DNA of 64,000 nucleotides from Nocardia nova SH22a (GTDB taxonomy: Bacteria > Actinomycetota > Actinomycetes > Mycobacteriales > Mycobacteriaceae). How positions within the stretch are numbered: the first letter of the stretch is position 1; every line of letters begins with the position of its first letter. Below the pieces are notes generated by a model that saw only the letters and a list, made by a program, of their open reading frames with translations, made no database searches and had not been told where the DNA came from. The stretch spans positions 4,960,001 to 5,024,000 of the forward strand of contig NZ_CP006850.1 in NCBI RefSeq assembly GCF_000523235.1, given 5' to 3'. Shown here piece after piece: positions 26,364 through 35,829 of the stretch. The position numbers were made by a program, and so were the translations under genes.

Positions 26364-28195
26364 AGCGGGCGAACCTCCTCGGGCTGTCCGTAGGTCGTCG
26401 GCGGCTGCCCGGGCTCCGAGCCGCCGTCGATCACGCTGCGCTCGTCGACCAGATCACCGATCGTGGTGCGGCGCTGCGGATCATGACGTTCGATGGACTT
26501 GCGCACCTCGGCAGCGTACTCCCCTTCCCACCACGGCACGGTGCGCACCAGCGTCGCCGGGGAGCCCGAGGAGAACACCACCGCCCGGCCGCGCGGCAGG
26601 GTCGCGAGCGCGTTCGCATTGAGGGTGCGCGAGGAACCCAGCGACCGCGAATAGCTCTTGCCGCCCTTGGATTCCGAGACCGACGAGGAGATCGCGTCGT
26701 AATCCCCGATGGCCTCGGAGCGGGCCGCGAGGAACCCCATATCGTCGACACCCGGCCCGAGAACCTTGATATTGGCCGCCGCCCACAGCGCGTCCATCCC
26801 GGCCGGACCCCAGCAGCGCGCACCCTGTGCCCAGGACTGCAGCACGGTCATCACCACGATGCCGCGGGATCCGAAGTGGCTGTACTGCTTCGGCAGATCC
26901 TTCCACCGCACAATGTTCGCGGCCTCGTCCAGCACCGCGAGCAGCGGGATGTCGAGCCGACCCATGTGCTGATGGGTGGCCTTGCGCATCGCCACATCCA
27001 TGACGGCCTCGGTCAGGGCGCTGACCAGCGGACCGGCCGAGCCACGCCCCTCCAGCGAGAGGCAATAGAGCGTCGAATTGCGGTCCAGGAAATCCCATTC
27101 GTCGAACTGGTAGCCATCGCCGATCGGCGTCACCCACTGATGCACGTTGGACAGCTTCAGGCACCGCACCATCTTCTTCGCGGTGCCGAAGACGCCGTCG
27201 CGCGTACGTTCTCCGGTGTTGTACTGCTGTGCCAGACCGGATGCCACGAGGTGGTGGCTCGCCGCGCGCAGCAACTCGACCGGCTCGGGATTACCCGGAT
27301 TGGTGACCCATTCCCACACCTGCGTGATCGGTCGGCTGGCCACGGCGGCAGCGAGAAACAGACCGGCCAGCAGATCCTCGGCCTCGGGATCGAAGTAGCT
27401 GTCCGGGGTGCCGTCACCACCGTCGTCCGCGTCGGCGAAGTGGCCCGCGAGCCGGGCGGCCCGCATCTCACACCCCTCCTGCCGGGCATCCACCCAGGCC
27501 AGCGGATCCCAGTACCAGCCCGCGTGCGTCTCCCCCGCCACGCCCTGCGGATCGAAGACGAACGTCCGTGATCCCTTGCCCTCGCGCACATCCCGGGTCG
27601 CGTCGACGACATCGCGCTTGTTGGAGGTGACCAGGACCGGCCCCACCGCCGACAGGATCGCGGGGATCACCCGGGAGGTGGTCTTGCCCTGGCGCGGGCC
27701 CCAGATGTCGAGGTGCAGATCCTCGTACGAGCCGAACAGCATCGCCCCGTCGGCCACGCCGACACCGATCGGCACGCCGGGGGAATCCTCGTAGCCGAGC
27801 CGCACCCCGAGTTGCTTGGCCTTCGCCCGCACCCCGGCCTCGGTCAGGGCCGCGATCGCGCCGCCCGATCCCATGTACTGGGCCTTGTCGTCGACGGGCA
27901 GTTTGCCCCGGCCACGACGTTTCTTCAGCTCACGGCGCACCATCACGACGGCGATCACGACCGCCACGACGAGCAGCACGATCACGGTCGACGGGCCCGG
28001 CCAATGCAGTTGCCCGCGGGCGATCTTCGCGATACAGGCCACCGGATTGATCGGAATGTCCTGCGGCGCGCCCGACAGCTTGTTACCGAGATGCAGTGCG
28101 ACCCACAGGGTTCCGACCACCGCGAAACCGATGTAGATCATGTACAGGGTGAGGTCTGGTCCCGGATCGGCCGGGTCCTTCACCTTCTTCGCCAT
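26360..28195 (-). CDS. VirD4/TraG-type type IV secretion coupling ATPase
   Basis: 611 residues. Two N-terminal membrane helices (LTLYMIYIGFAVVGTLWVAL and VIVLLVVAVVIAVVMV) precede a cytoplasmic P-loop domain: Walker A GPRQGKTT with Lys171 and Walker B LLAVLDEA with Asp423. TraG/VirD4 proteins recruit DNA or protein substrates to a type IV secretion channel. An AGGAGG ribosome site precedes the ATG. It sits in a cluster with VirB4-, VirB6- and VirB8-like genes, but no relaxase is seen in the window, so protein substrates are worth considering. Confidence 0.88.
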   Translation of the reverse strand: MAKKVKDPADPGPDLTLYMIYIGFAVVGTLWVALHLGNKLSGAPQDIPINPVACIAKIARGQLHWPGPSTVIVLLVVAVVIAVVMVRRELKKRRGRGKLPVDDKAQYMGSGGAIAALTEAGVRAKAKQLGVRLGYEDSPGVPIGVGVADGAMLFGSYEDLHLDIWGPRQGKTTSRVIPAILSAVGPVLVTSNKRDVVDATRDVREGKGSRTFVFDPQGVAGETHAGWYWDPLAWVDARQEGCEMRAARLAGHFADADDGGDGTPDSYFDPEAEDLLAGLFLAAAVASRPITQVWEWVTNPGNPEPVELLRAASHHLVASGLAQQYNTGERTRDGVFGTAKKMVRCLKLSNVHQWVTPIGDGYQFDEWDFLDRNSTLYCLSLEGRGSAGPLVSALTEAVMDVAMRKATHQHMGRLDIPLLAVLDEAANIVRWKDLPKQYSHFGSRGIVVMTVLQSWAQGARCWGPAGMDALWAAANIKVLGPGVDDMGFLAARSEAIGDYDAISSSVSESKGGKSYSRSLGSSRTLNANALATLPRGRAVVFSSGSPATLVRTVPWWEGEYAAEVRKSIERHDPQRRTTIGDLVDERSVIDGGSEPGQPPTTYGQPEEVRPL

Positions 28196-28231
28196 CTCGC
28201 CTCCTGAGGTGACCGGGTATGTGCGTGCCGC

Positions 28232-28897
28232 TCAACGGAATCCGTCGAGCCGCCAGCCGTCGGGGGTGTGGACGACGGTGGCGATCACCGTCGAGGGTGG
28301 CAGGGTGTCGCGGGCGCCGTCCGGGTGGACCGCGGTCTGCTCGATACCGATCTTGAACTGCCGATGATCGGGATCGGTTGTGGTGGGCGCCGATTCGCCG
28401 GAGGCGAAGGCGAACGCCTCCACCCGCACCCCGGCGCGGCCCCATTCCCCCCACTGCAGAGACGGATTGGGCGTCGCGCCGTCCGCCGGGGTGTCGAGGG
28501 TGTGGAGCAGGCTGGGGCCCAGCCACTTCCGCGCCCGCGCCAGCGAGGCCCCTTGTGATTCGGAAGCCGGATACCAGGTGAATATCTCCCGCAGCGCGGC
28601 GACCGCAACCCCGTCCGGTGTGCCGGGATCGGGTGCGGGCGCGGCCTCCAGCTGCCGCGGCGTCGAGGGCACGGGGGTGGTGCCGGACCCATCGCCCCTG
28701 CTCGCGCAGGCACCGGTCAGCAATGCGACGCTCACCACCAGTATCACCACCAGGTTCGCGTAGACGGTCCGTGCCGTGGGTCGGCGGCCCGGCTCCCGGG
28801 ATGCCGGGCACTGTCTCCAGGTTATCCGCCCGGCGACCCGCGCGGTTGCTCCCGGCGCCCCGGTCGTCTCCGCGTGTCCCGAATGTGGTGACCTCAC
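28232..28897 (-). CDS. Putative lipoprotein of the secretion locus
   Basis: 221 residues. A long basic N terminus leads to a hydrophobic helix and lipobox-like LLTGACASRG (the -3 position is Thr, so slightly atypical). The exported part (REIFTWYPASESQGASLARA, ARKWLGPSLLHTLDTPA, VIATVVHTPDGWRLDGF) has the NTF2-like pattern often seen in secretion-associated lipoproteins. GTG at 28897 overlaps the stop of the wall hydrolase gene by four bases. Role inferred: a wall-side component of the machine, possibly VirB7- or VirB8-like. Confidence 0.7.
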   Translation of the reverse strand: MRSPHSGHAETTGAPGATARVAGRITWRQCPASREPGRRPTARTVYANLVVILVVSVALLTGACASRGDGSGTTPVPSTPRQLEAAPAPDPGTPDGVAVAALREIFTWYPASESQGASLARARKWLGPSLLHTLDTPADGATPNPSLQWGEWGRAGVRVEAFAFASGESAPTTTDPDHRQFKIGIEQTAVHPDGARDTLPPSTVIATVVHTPDGWRLDGFR

Positions 28898-30582
28898 AAC
28901 ACCCTCCGTAACCGCGCGTCGCCGGGAACCGGGGCCTCGCTGACACCCGAGGGGTCGGCGGCCCGGATCATCCGGCCGTTTCCGGCGTAGATGCCGACCT
29001 CCGCCGGGCCGCGCAGGCCGAATCGCGAGAACACCAGATCGCCCGGCGCGGCACTGCGGATCGGGACCTCGGCGCCCGCCTCCCATTGCTGCTCGGCGGT
29101 CTGCGGCAGGATCTTGGCCCCCGAGGAGGCGGCGAACACCGCCGCCGAGGTCAGCCCCGGGCCGTCGAGGCCGCCGCCGGTCGGGCCCTGCGGTCCGCCA
29201 CCGCCCCACACATACGGTGTGCCCATCCACTGCTGCGCCGCCGCGAGAATGTCCGCACCGGACGAGCCGTGCCCCGGTTCGAACCGGCCGACCGATCCGG
29301 GCGCGCGGTACTGCGCCTCCATCGCCAGAATGTTCGTGACGTACGGCCGGGTCTCGGAGTAGTGGGCGGGAACCTGGTTGGGCATACCGCCGGACGCCAG
29401 CACCGCCCCCTCACCGGCGTTGTAGGCGGCCAGCGCCAGCGGCACCACGTCGCCGTGCACCCTGCCCTCCCCGATCCAGCGTTCGACCTGGTGCGCGATC
29501 GAGCACATGTAGCGGCCCTGGGCGATGATCGCGTCACCGTCGTCCCACAGACTCGCCTGGCCGTTGCCGTCGGCGTCGAGCAGATAGGGTCTGCCGTCGT
29601 CGGGATCGGCGGCATGGGCGGTACTGGGCAGGAACTGGGCCAGACCCTGCGCACCCGCGGGCGAGGTGAGCCCCCGCCGGAAACCGGATTCCTGACGGCC
29701 CTGCGCCGCCAGTATCGACGGACTGATCTCCGGGCACAGCGAACCCGCACGGCGATACCAGATCTCGAGTTCGGGCGGCACCTTCCCGTCGGCGAGCGCA
29801 CCACCCGCGGTGCCGAATCCGCGGCTGCACAACGGATTCCGCGAATACGGCGACGCGCCACCGGCATTCGGCGTCACGGCGCCGTCGAGCCAGGGCAGCG
29901 GATCGATCTGGTGGCCGCCGGTGAGACGCCCGCCGGGCACGATCTCGAAATGCAGGTGCGGGCCGGTGGATTCGCCGGCGGATCCGACCGTGCCGACCTG
30001 CTGCCCCGCCCGGACGCGCTGACCCACCCGGACCAGCACGCCGCTGGACCACTCGTGGCCGTAGACCGCGGAGAAGGGGCGTCCGTTGACATCGACCGAG
30101 TCGATGACGATCCAGTTGCCGAATCCCGATGCGGGCCCGGCCGCGACGACCACACCGTCGGCGACCGCGAATTCCGGGGTGCCGTCCGGTGCGGCCAGGT
30201 CGACGCCCAGATGGGTGCCGTCGCGGGCGCCGAACGGATCGCTGACGGTGAACGATCCGGCGGGCAGCGGCCAGGTCCGGCGGATCGGCGCGACTCCCGC
30301 GGCCAGCGACGGGGCACCGGTCACGCCCGGATTCGTTCCGGCGGCGGGGATGTCGGCCGCGCTCGGGGTCGGCGACGGTTCACCCGGCGGCACCGTAGCG
30401 GCCGATGTCGCCGATGCCCCGGCCGCCCACGGCGCATCGGAGGTGTCGGGCAGTTCCGGCACGGGAGCGGTCGGCTCGTCCGCGCAGGAATCCTCCGACG
30501 ACGGCAGCACGATCACCACCACCAGCGTGATCAGGGACAGGACACCGCCGAGGACCAGGGCGGTGACGGTTTTCGCGTTCAC
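28894..30582 (-). CDS. Three-domain wall hydrolase: M23 peptidase, lytic transglycosylase, degenerate NlpC/P60
   Basis: 562 residues with one N-terminal membrane helix (residues 5-27). Residues about 115-232: M23/LytM endopeptidase with all zinc ligands (His124, Asp128, His209, His211 in THLGVD and PHLHFE). Residues about 280-425: SLT transglycosylase with catalytic Glu298 (QESGF) and SPAGAQGLAQFLP plus AYNAG. Residues about 443-562: NlpC/P60 fold, but the catalytic Cys is Gly474 (LDGPGLTS in place of DCSGL) and the usual His is Glu528 (PAEVGIYAGNG), so this module should be inactive and may bind wall. Such enzymes open peptidoglycan for a secretion channel. Overlaps the lipoprotein gene by four bases. 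Confidence 0.88.
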   Translation of the reverse strand: MNAKTVTALVLGGVLSLITLVVVIVLPSSEDSCADEPTAPVPELPDTSDAPWAAGASATSAATVPPGEPSPTPSAADIPAAGTNPGVTGAPSLAAGVAPIRRTWPLPAGSFTVSDPFGARDGTHLGVDLAAPDGTPEFAVADGVVVAAGPASGFGNWIVIDSVDVNGRPFSAVYGHEWSSGVLVRVGQRVRAGQQVGTVGSAGESTGPHLHFEIVPGGRLTGGHQIDPLPWLDGAVTPNAGGASPYSRNPLCSRGFGTAGGALADGKVPPELEIWYRRAGSLCPEISPSILAAQGRQESGFRRGLTSPAGAQGLAQFLPSTAHAADPDDGRPYLLDADGNGQASLWDDGDAIIAQGRYMCSIAHQVERWIGEGRVHGDVVPLALAAYNAGEGAVLASGGMPNQVPAHYSETRPYVTNILAMEAQYRAPGSVGRFEPGHGSSGADILAAAQQWMGTPYVWGGGGPQGPTGGGLDGPGLTSAAVFAASSGAKILPQTAEQQWEAGAEVPIRSAAPGDLVFSRFGLRGPAEVGIYAGNGRMIRAADPSGVSEAPVPGDARLRRVL

Positions 30583-30592
30583 CGCGCATCCG

Positions 30593-30901
30593 TCATGTCG
30601 CGCGGCGGGTTTCGTTCAGCGTTTCCACCAGCGTCCGGTTCATCTCCGCGGCGGCGGCCAGCTGCTGTTGCAGCAGCGCCACCTTCCGGCGCAGCGCCAC
30701 CGCGTCCATCCGCTCGAGGCTCGGTCCTTCCGCCGCTCGCACCCAGTTGCGCACCGAATTGGTGTGCACGCCGATCTGTTCGGCGACCACCCGGCATGCC
30801 TCCGACTCGCTCCGCAATTTGTCGGTCAGTGCGATGACCTGCTCCACCGCTGCCTCCCGCACCTGCGGAGACACTCGGCGGTATGACCGGTGCGGCATCA
30901 C
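30593..30901 (-). CDS. IS3-OrfA-like helix-turn-helix protein embedded in the operon
   Basis: 102 residues. Residues about 10-58 carry the IS3-family OrfA-type HTH (REAAVEQVIALTDKLRSESE, then IGVHTNSVRNWVRAAEG), followed by a leucine-zipper segment (MDAVALRRKVALLQQQLAAA). No OrfB transposase, terminal inverted repeats or target duplications are seen, and the start (GTG at 30901 or ATG at 30898) overlaps the stop of the VirB4 gene. It therefore looks like a domesticated DNA-binding protein translated with the secretion genes; it could be a regulator or a DNA-targeting subunit. Confidence 0.7.
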   Translation of the reverse strand: MMPHRSYRRVSPQVREAAVEQVIALTDKLRSESEACRVVAEQIGVHTNSVRNWVRAAEGPSLERMDAVALRRKVALLQQQLAAAAEMNRTLVETLNETRRAT

Positions 30902-33900
30902 GCGGCACTCCCCTCGTCGCCCCGGCGGGCCGTGGATTCGGTGAATTCGCTGAAGCGCTGGTTGGTTTCGTGAATTCCGCTCTCCTTCTCCGATGCGGTG
31001 AATTCCATATGGAACGGAATGCCGGGGCGGCGATCCTCACCGATCTTGAGCAGGAATTTTCCGGTGCCGGGCGCGGGGGGCCGGGCCTGGCCGGGTTTGA
31101 GCGCCTCACCGGTCAGCGCCTGCGGCGCCGACCAGCTGGTCACCATCTCCTCCTCCGCCGAGGTGAACGGGATGGTGGAATCCAGACGGCTGATCTCCTC
31201 GGGCGGCAGCGCGCCGAAGATCTTGGCACGGGCGCGTTCCAGGAAGCCGAGCGCCTTGGCGATCGCGGCCTCCGAGCCGAGCGATTGCAGGTCCTTGATG
31301 GTGTGGCTGATCATGATCAGCGAGGTGGCCATACCGCGCTGCAGACGGGTCAGTTCGTCCACCCGGTCGACCATGAAATCGCCCAGGCCCAGCACCTGCC
31401 ACAACTCGTCCATGACGACCTGGAAGTACCGCTGCGGGCCCAGTTTCCCGTCCGCGAGGACATGCGCGGCCTCGACCGAGGCGAATCCGTCGGCCCAGCA
31501 GGCCAGCATGACGGCGGCCTTGAGTTTCTTGTCACCGGACGGGATATGGGAGACGTCGATGCAGACCGCCACCGAGGACGTGTCGATCGGTGTCGTGGTC
31601 TGCCCGTTGAACACCGCGCCGAACGGCCCTTGGGTCAGTGCCCGCAGCGAACGACGCAGCCCCTTGGTGGCCTCGTGGTATTCGTCGGTGTTGTCGGCAC
31701 CGGCGTCGAGCATCAGCTCCTGGCCACCGGCGATGACGACCTCGAGCAGATCCTCCATGATGGGCGGGGATTCGGGTGCGAAGCCGCTGCCCTCGCGGTA
31801 GAGGATGCGCAGTGCCGTGGAGATCAGCGTCTCCTCGTAGTCGCGCACCCGGGCGCCGCGCACCAGTTCCACCAGACCGGCGATCAGGGTGACCTGCCGG
31901 GCCCGCAATTCCTGGGTCACCTGCAACTGCAGTGCAGGCAGCTCGGCCAGCTGCGGCACGATCGAGCCGAGGACGCCACCGGCGAGCGGATTGAGTTTGC
32001 CGTGTCCGTACCCCAGATCGATGACCTGACCGCCGACCATCTCGACCATCTTGCGATAGTCCGGTTTCACATCCGCCAGGATCAGCGGGGTGATGCCCTG
32101 TGCGACACCGCCCAGCACGATGCGGCGCACGAGCGAGGACTTGCCGAAACCGTTGAGCCCCAGGACGAACAGGCTCGGCGCGGTGATGAAACTGCCGCGC
32201 ATGAACCAGTTCATCGGATCGAAGCAGACCGGCGCGCCGGTGTGCAGATGCGAACCCAGCGGTGTGCCGATCAGGGGGGCGCCGGCGCCGACCGACCACG
32301 GCCACAGCCCCGCGACCTGTGCGGTGGTGGCGCGGTATTCGACCGGGCGTCCGACGACGTTCATGCGTCCGCCGCCCGCTCCGATGTATCCGCGATCGGT
32401 CAATTGCGCGGTGCCGCGGTCGAATCCGTCCTCCACGACCGATTCGATGCGCGCGGCGGCGTTGACGCGGCGCAGATCGTCGGTGCGGATCCGGAACGCC
32501 GCCCACGCGGCCCGCAATCCGGCGCCCTCGCGGGCCACCGCCTCCAGCCGTGCCCGCTCACGGTCGCTCAGGAGTGGGGGACCCTGATTCTTCTTCTTGG
32601 CGGGCCGGGTCCGGCGATCCGGTCCTGGCGCCGCGGCACTGCCCGAAATCTGTTCGTAGGACGGTAGTTTCGAACCGTTGCGATCACGCAGTCCGCGGTC
32701 GCCGCGGCCACGGCGGGACGCACCGGCGCCGCGCCGGTCCGTCGAACGCGCGGTACCGTTGTCGTATCCCGTGTCGCGCCGGGATCCGCGCTCGTAGTTT
32801 CCGTTCACGTCGCGCGCCCGTCGGGTCCGGGGCGGCAGCTGATCGAATCCGGCGGGCAAATCGGAGTGCTGAGGCGTGCCATTCGCATACGAGTTCTCTC
32901 GGTCCTCGGGCCGTGGACCGGCCCCACCCGCGCGGCGGCGCTTACGGCCGCTCTCCGGGATGTCCTGCGCCCCTGTGGCATCGTGCGAGCGGTCGCCAGC
33001 CGGTGCGAACCATTCGTCGATGTCGTCGGCGGGGGGTGTGCCGGTGTTCCCGGCGCCTGCGGGCGCCGCGTGGCGCTCCTGCTCGGAGGTCTCGTCGGCC
33101 CGGACATCCCCCGGGCCCGCCTCGGGACTGCCGGTCACATCCGGCATCCGCGCATCGAACGAGTCGGCGTACGGCGCGCCCGGACCACCGATGGCATCGG
33201 CCGCCGACGTTCGCCCACTGTCCCCGGTTACCGCCTCGTCACTACTTCCGGACACACCGGTGATCGCCGAATCACGCTGGTTCCCAACAGATTCTCGTCC
33301 GGCGGGCTCCCCCGTTCCCGCAGACCCGACCGTTCCGCCGGACTCGACCGTTCCGGCGGATGCGGCCGTTCCAGCCGAGGCGGCCGGACCGGCGGGATCT
33401 GCCGGACCAGCGGACTCTGCCAGACCGGCGGATCGGACCGGCCCGGCGGATGCAGCCGGTTCGGTAGATGCGGCTGGTCCAGTAGATGCGGCCGGTTCTG
33501 CGGATGCGGCCCGTCCGGCGGCCTCGTCGGAAGACCTGCCCTCCCGTCGCTGCACGGCGCGATCGGCACCACGAGTACCGCCACCCGCCTCGATGTCTTC
33601 CCCCGCGGCCGAGGACCGGCCGCGCACAGGATGTTCGGGCGAGTCATCGTGGCTCGAATCCGCCTGTACCGCTCGACTTTCCCGTACCGCGCGACTGTCC
33701 TGCGCTGCGTGCCTTTCACGGGCCGCGCGCGCGGTTCGCCCGGACCTCTCGCCCGAATCCGCATCCGCCCGAGCCCGCGCGCCGCGGACCTCGCGTTCCG
33801 GACCGCCGCGCTCGGAAACGCCGCGCTCCGGAACCCCTCGCTCGGGAACACCCTGCCCGGAATCCGACGAACGCTGTGCCGCATTGACTTCCGCGGCGGT

Positions 33901-34332
33901 GCGCCCGGGACGGGTATCCCCTACCTCGAGTTCGGGTAGCGATCGCCGCCGCGCGCCACGCGACTCGGTGGCGCCGGTGTCGTAGTGGTCACCACGCGGG
34001 CGGCGGCCCCGGGCCTCCTGCTCCGGTGCGGGTTCGGCGTCGCGCCGTGCCCGGGTTCCGGATGCCGGATCCGCGTCGCGACGGCCCCGGCCTCGGTCCT
34101 CGTGCCGGGTGCGCCGACGGATCGGCCGCAGCGGCACGTCGTCCCAATCGGCAGGTGCGCCACCGTGTTCCGAGCCGGGCAGACCGGGCGCGTACGCCTC
34201 GGCGCCCCACTCGTCGTCGCGGATCCGCCCGCGCCGCCCGGCCGGGATCGGATTCTCCGGATCCACCACCCGCTCGCTGTAGCGCGGCGGCTCGCCGCGG
34301 TAACGGACCGGTGGTTCCTGGTCACCTGCCAT
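30898..34332 (-). CDS. VirB4-type type IV secretion ATPase with long disordered N-terminal extension
   Basis: 1144 residues, against roughly 450-800 usual for VirB4. Residues 1 to about 560 are Arg/Glu/Ala/Gly-rich, disordered and repetitive (hexapeptide repeats near 270-345). The ATPase part has Walker A LGLNGFGKSSL with Lys731 and Walker B VVMDELW with Asp975; SHTIKDLQSLGSEAA and RPGIPFHMEFT follow. VirB4 proteins power substrate transport and pilus or channel assembly at the inner membrane. It starts six bases after the SCO6880-type gene. The extension may be a docking or wall-side tethering tail. Confidence 0.85.
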   Translation of the reverse strand: MAGDQEPPVRYRGEPPRYSERVVDPENPIPAGRRGRIRDDEWGAEAYAPGLPGSEHGGAPADWDDVPLRPIRRRTRHEDRGRGRRDADPASGTRARRDAEPAPEQEARGRRPRGDHYDTGATESRGARRRSLPELEVGDTRPGRTAAEVNAAQRSSDSGQGVPERGVPERGVSERGGPEREVRGARARADADSGERSGRTARAARERHAAQDSRAVRESRAVQADSSHDDSPEHPVRGRSSAAGEDIEAGGGTRGADRAVQRREGRSSDEAAGRAASAEPAASTGPAASTEPAASAGPVRSAGLAESAGPADPAGPAASAGTAASAGTVESGGTVGSAGTGEPAGRESVGNQRDSAITGVSGSSDEAVTGDSGRTSAADAIGGPGAPYADSFDARMPDVTGSPEAGPGDVRADETSEQERHAAPAGAGNTGTPPADDIDEWFAPAGDRSHDATGAQDIPESGRKRRRAGGAGPRPEDRENSYANGTPQHSDLPAGFDQLPPRTRRARDVNGNYERGSRRDTGYDNGTARSTDRRGAGASRRGRGDRGLRDRNGSKLPSYEQISGSAAAPGPDRRTRPAKKKNQGPPLLSDRERARLEAVAREGAGLRAAWAAFRIRTDDLRRVNAAARIESVVEDGFDRGTAQLTDRGYIGAGGGRMNVVGRPVEYRATTAQVAGLWPWSVGAGAPLIGTPLGSHLHTGAPVCFDPMNWFMRGSFITAPSLFVLGLNGFGKSSLVRRIVLGGVAQGITPLILADVKPDYRKMVEMVGGQVIDLGYGHGKLNPLAGGVLGSIVPQLAELPALQLQVTQELRARQVTLIAGLVELVRGARVRDYEETLISTALRILYREGSGFAPESPPIMEDLLEVVIAGGQELMLDAGADNTDEYHEATKGLRRSLRALTQGPFGAVFNGQTTTPIDTSSVAVCIDVSHIPSGDKKLKAAVMLACWADGFASVEAAHVLADGKLGPQRYFQVVMDELWQVLGLGDFMVDRVDELTRLQRGMATSLIMISHTIKDLQSLGSEAAIAKALGFLERARAKIFGALPPEEISRLDSTIPFTSAEEEMVTSWSAPQALTGEALKPGQARPPAPGTGKFLLKIGEDRRPGIPFHMEFTASEKESGIHETNQRFSEFTESTARRGDEGSAA
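33304..33520 (-). repeat. 18-base tandem repeats coding hexapeptides in the VirB4 N terminus
   Basis: About twelve imperfect 18-base units (for example ccggcggatgcggccgtt) encode hexapeptides of the form xSAGxx (ASAGTA, ESGGTV, RSAGLA, ESAGPA). Copies diverge mostly at wobble positions; the array sits within the predicted disordered region. Length variation between strains is plausible. Confidence 0.75.
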
Positions 34333-34338
34333 CTACGC

Positions 34339-35829
34339 TCACCCCGCCAATGCCTTGGGAATACTCGCGTGTTCCGGCAGGATCACCCCGCAGCCGAGCG
34401 AGGCCGCGAAGGCCGCGGCCTGGTAGCGGTAACACCGCCGGATCTTCAACCGGGCCTGTGTGGACAGGTCACGGGTTATCGCCTCGATGCGCGGCAGATC
34501 GCCGCGCAGGGGTTCGGTGATGGTCACCAGCGCACCGAACCTGGTCACGCCGTGTCCGCGGGCCTGCTCCTCGCGCGCCTGCTGGGTGGCGCCCACCCGC
34601 AGGGTCGCCGAGGCGGACACCACGCCGCGCTCACTCTGCTGCGCGACCAGTGCGTTCTTGTAGTCGTCGTCGACGATTTCGGCGGCGTCGGCGGCCGAAT
34701 GCGGCCGGTAGACGATGGCGATCCGCTTGCGCGGCACCTCCGGATTCGGCGCCAGCAGCCGCTGCAGGACACGCTCGTCCACCGCGCCCTCGGGGGCCGC
34801 GTCCATCTCCCAGGTGACCGACCGGCCGCCGTCGTGGATGAACTGATCCCAGCGTTCCTCGTGCGAGATCGGCCCGGCGTCGGCCCACTCCAGGCCGTGC
34901 CCGCCCGCCTCGCCCGCGGCCACCTCGAGATCGGCCTGGGCGGCCGGGTCGTAGCTGCGCCGGATGAAGGAGATCACCTCGTCGGCCGACATCGGCTGTG
35001 CCCGCACCCCGGCCTCGGCCAGCGCCGCGCAGATGCCCGGCAGCCGACGGCCGATCTCGACGGCCTCCTCGGCCGGATTCTTCCGGCGCTCGGCGGTCGT
35101 GGCCTTGAAGGTGATCGCCACCCGCGGCAGCAATTGCACGCGCTCCTGGGGCAGTTCGGTCGCCAGTTCGTACATCACCTGCTGGGCAAGCGCGGGTGAT
35201 TCCGGCCGGGTGATCGTGGAAACCTCGGTGAGCAAACGGTTTCCGGTCTCGGGCACGGTGTCGATCACCGGGACCACGGCGATGATGTCGGAGGTCTGGC
35301 CGAGCGAGGCCAGGAAGGTGCCCCAGGCCGATACCCACCGGTCGATCACGGGCTGATCGACCGCCTCGTGTCCCTGCGGCCAGGCCCGCAACACCACGGT
35401 GTACTGCGCGAACTGGGGCAGATGGATCATGCCGAAGCTGTACCCGCCCGCGTCGATGCCCTCGTAGAGACGTGAGGGCGCCATCAGCCCGGGCAGACGC
35501 GCGACGCCGCCGGGAATGCGGGAGAACCGGCCGCCGCGATAGACGTGCTCGCCTTTGCTGCGGCCGCGCAACCAGTGGAACATCATCAATCCCGTCTCGT
35601 AACCGGAGCGGCCCCCCGTCCGCCACACCAGTGGAACCATCACGACCACGCCGATGATCGCGATGAACAGTGCCGGTTTGGGCCCGGCGACCAGGGCTGT
35701 CAGCAGCGCGGTGATGACGACCACGAAGCCGAGCACCGTCTCCCCCCAGCGCAGTCCGAAAAGTCCTGCGCTGCGGGGCTTCTGCCACAGCCCGTACGAG
35801 CGGTGCTCGTAGGATTCCGTCGACGTCAT
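34339..35829 (-). CDS. SCO6880-family membrane-associated secretion protein
   Basis: 496 residues from ATG at 35829. The N terminus has two or three membrane helices (ETVLGFVVVITALLTALVAG, ALFIAIIGVVVMVPLVW), and the rest is a large soluble domain (GVARLPGLMAPSRLYEGIDA, LRAWPQGHEAVDQPVIDRWV, ALVTITEPLRGDLPRIEAI). SCO6880-type proteins accompany VirB4-, TrbL- and TraG-like genes in actinobacterial integrative elements, perhaps combining VirB3 and PrgI-like roles. The start overlaps the VirB6-like stop by four bases (ATGA). Biochemical role unknown. Confidence 0.82.
   Translation of the reverse strand: MTSTESYEHRSYGLWQKPRSAGLFGLRWGETVLGFVVVITALLTALVAGPKPALFIAIIGVVVMVPLVWRTGGRSGYETGLMMFHWLRGRSKGEHVYRGGRFSRIPGGVARLPGLMAPSRLYEGIDAGGYSFGMIHLPQFAQYTVVLRAWPQGHEAVDQPVIDRWVSAWGTFLASLGQTSDIIAVVPVIDTVPETGNRLLTEVSTITRPESPALAQQVMYELATELPQERVQLLPRVAITFKATTAERRKNPAEEAVEIGRRLPGICAALAEAGVRAQPMSADEVISFIRRSYDPAAQADLEVAAGEAGGHGLEWADAGPISHEERWDQFIHDGGRSVTWEMDAAPEGAVDERVLQRLLAPNPEVPRKRIAIVYRPHSAADAAEIVDDDYKNALVAQQSERGVVSASATLRVGATQQAREEQARGHGVTRFGALVTITEPLRGDLPRIEAITRDLSTQARLKIRRCYRYQAAAFAASLGCGVILPEHASIPKALAG

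Noticed and set aside
30593..30901. Active IS3 insertion
   Set aside because: No OrfB, terminal repeats or target duplication, and translational overlap with VirB4.
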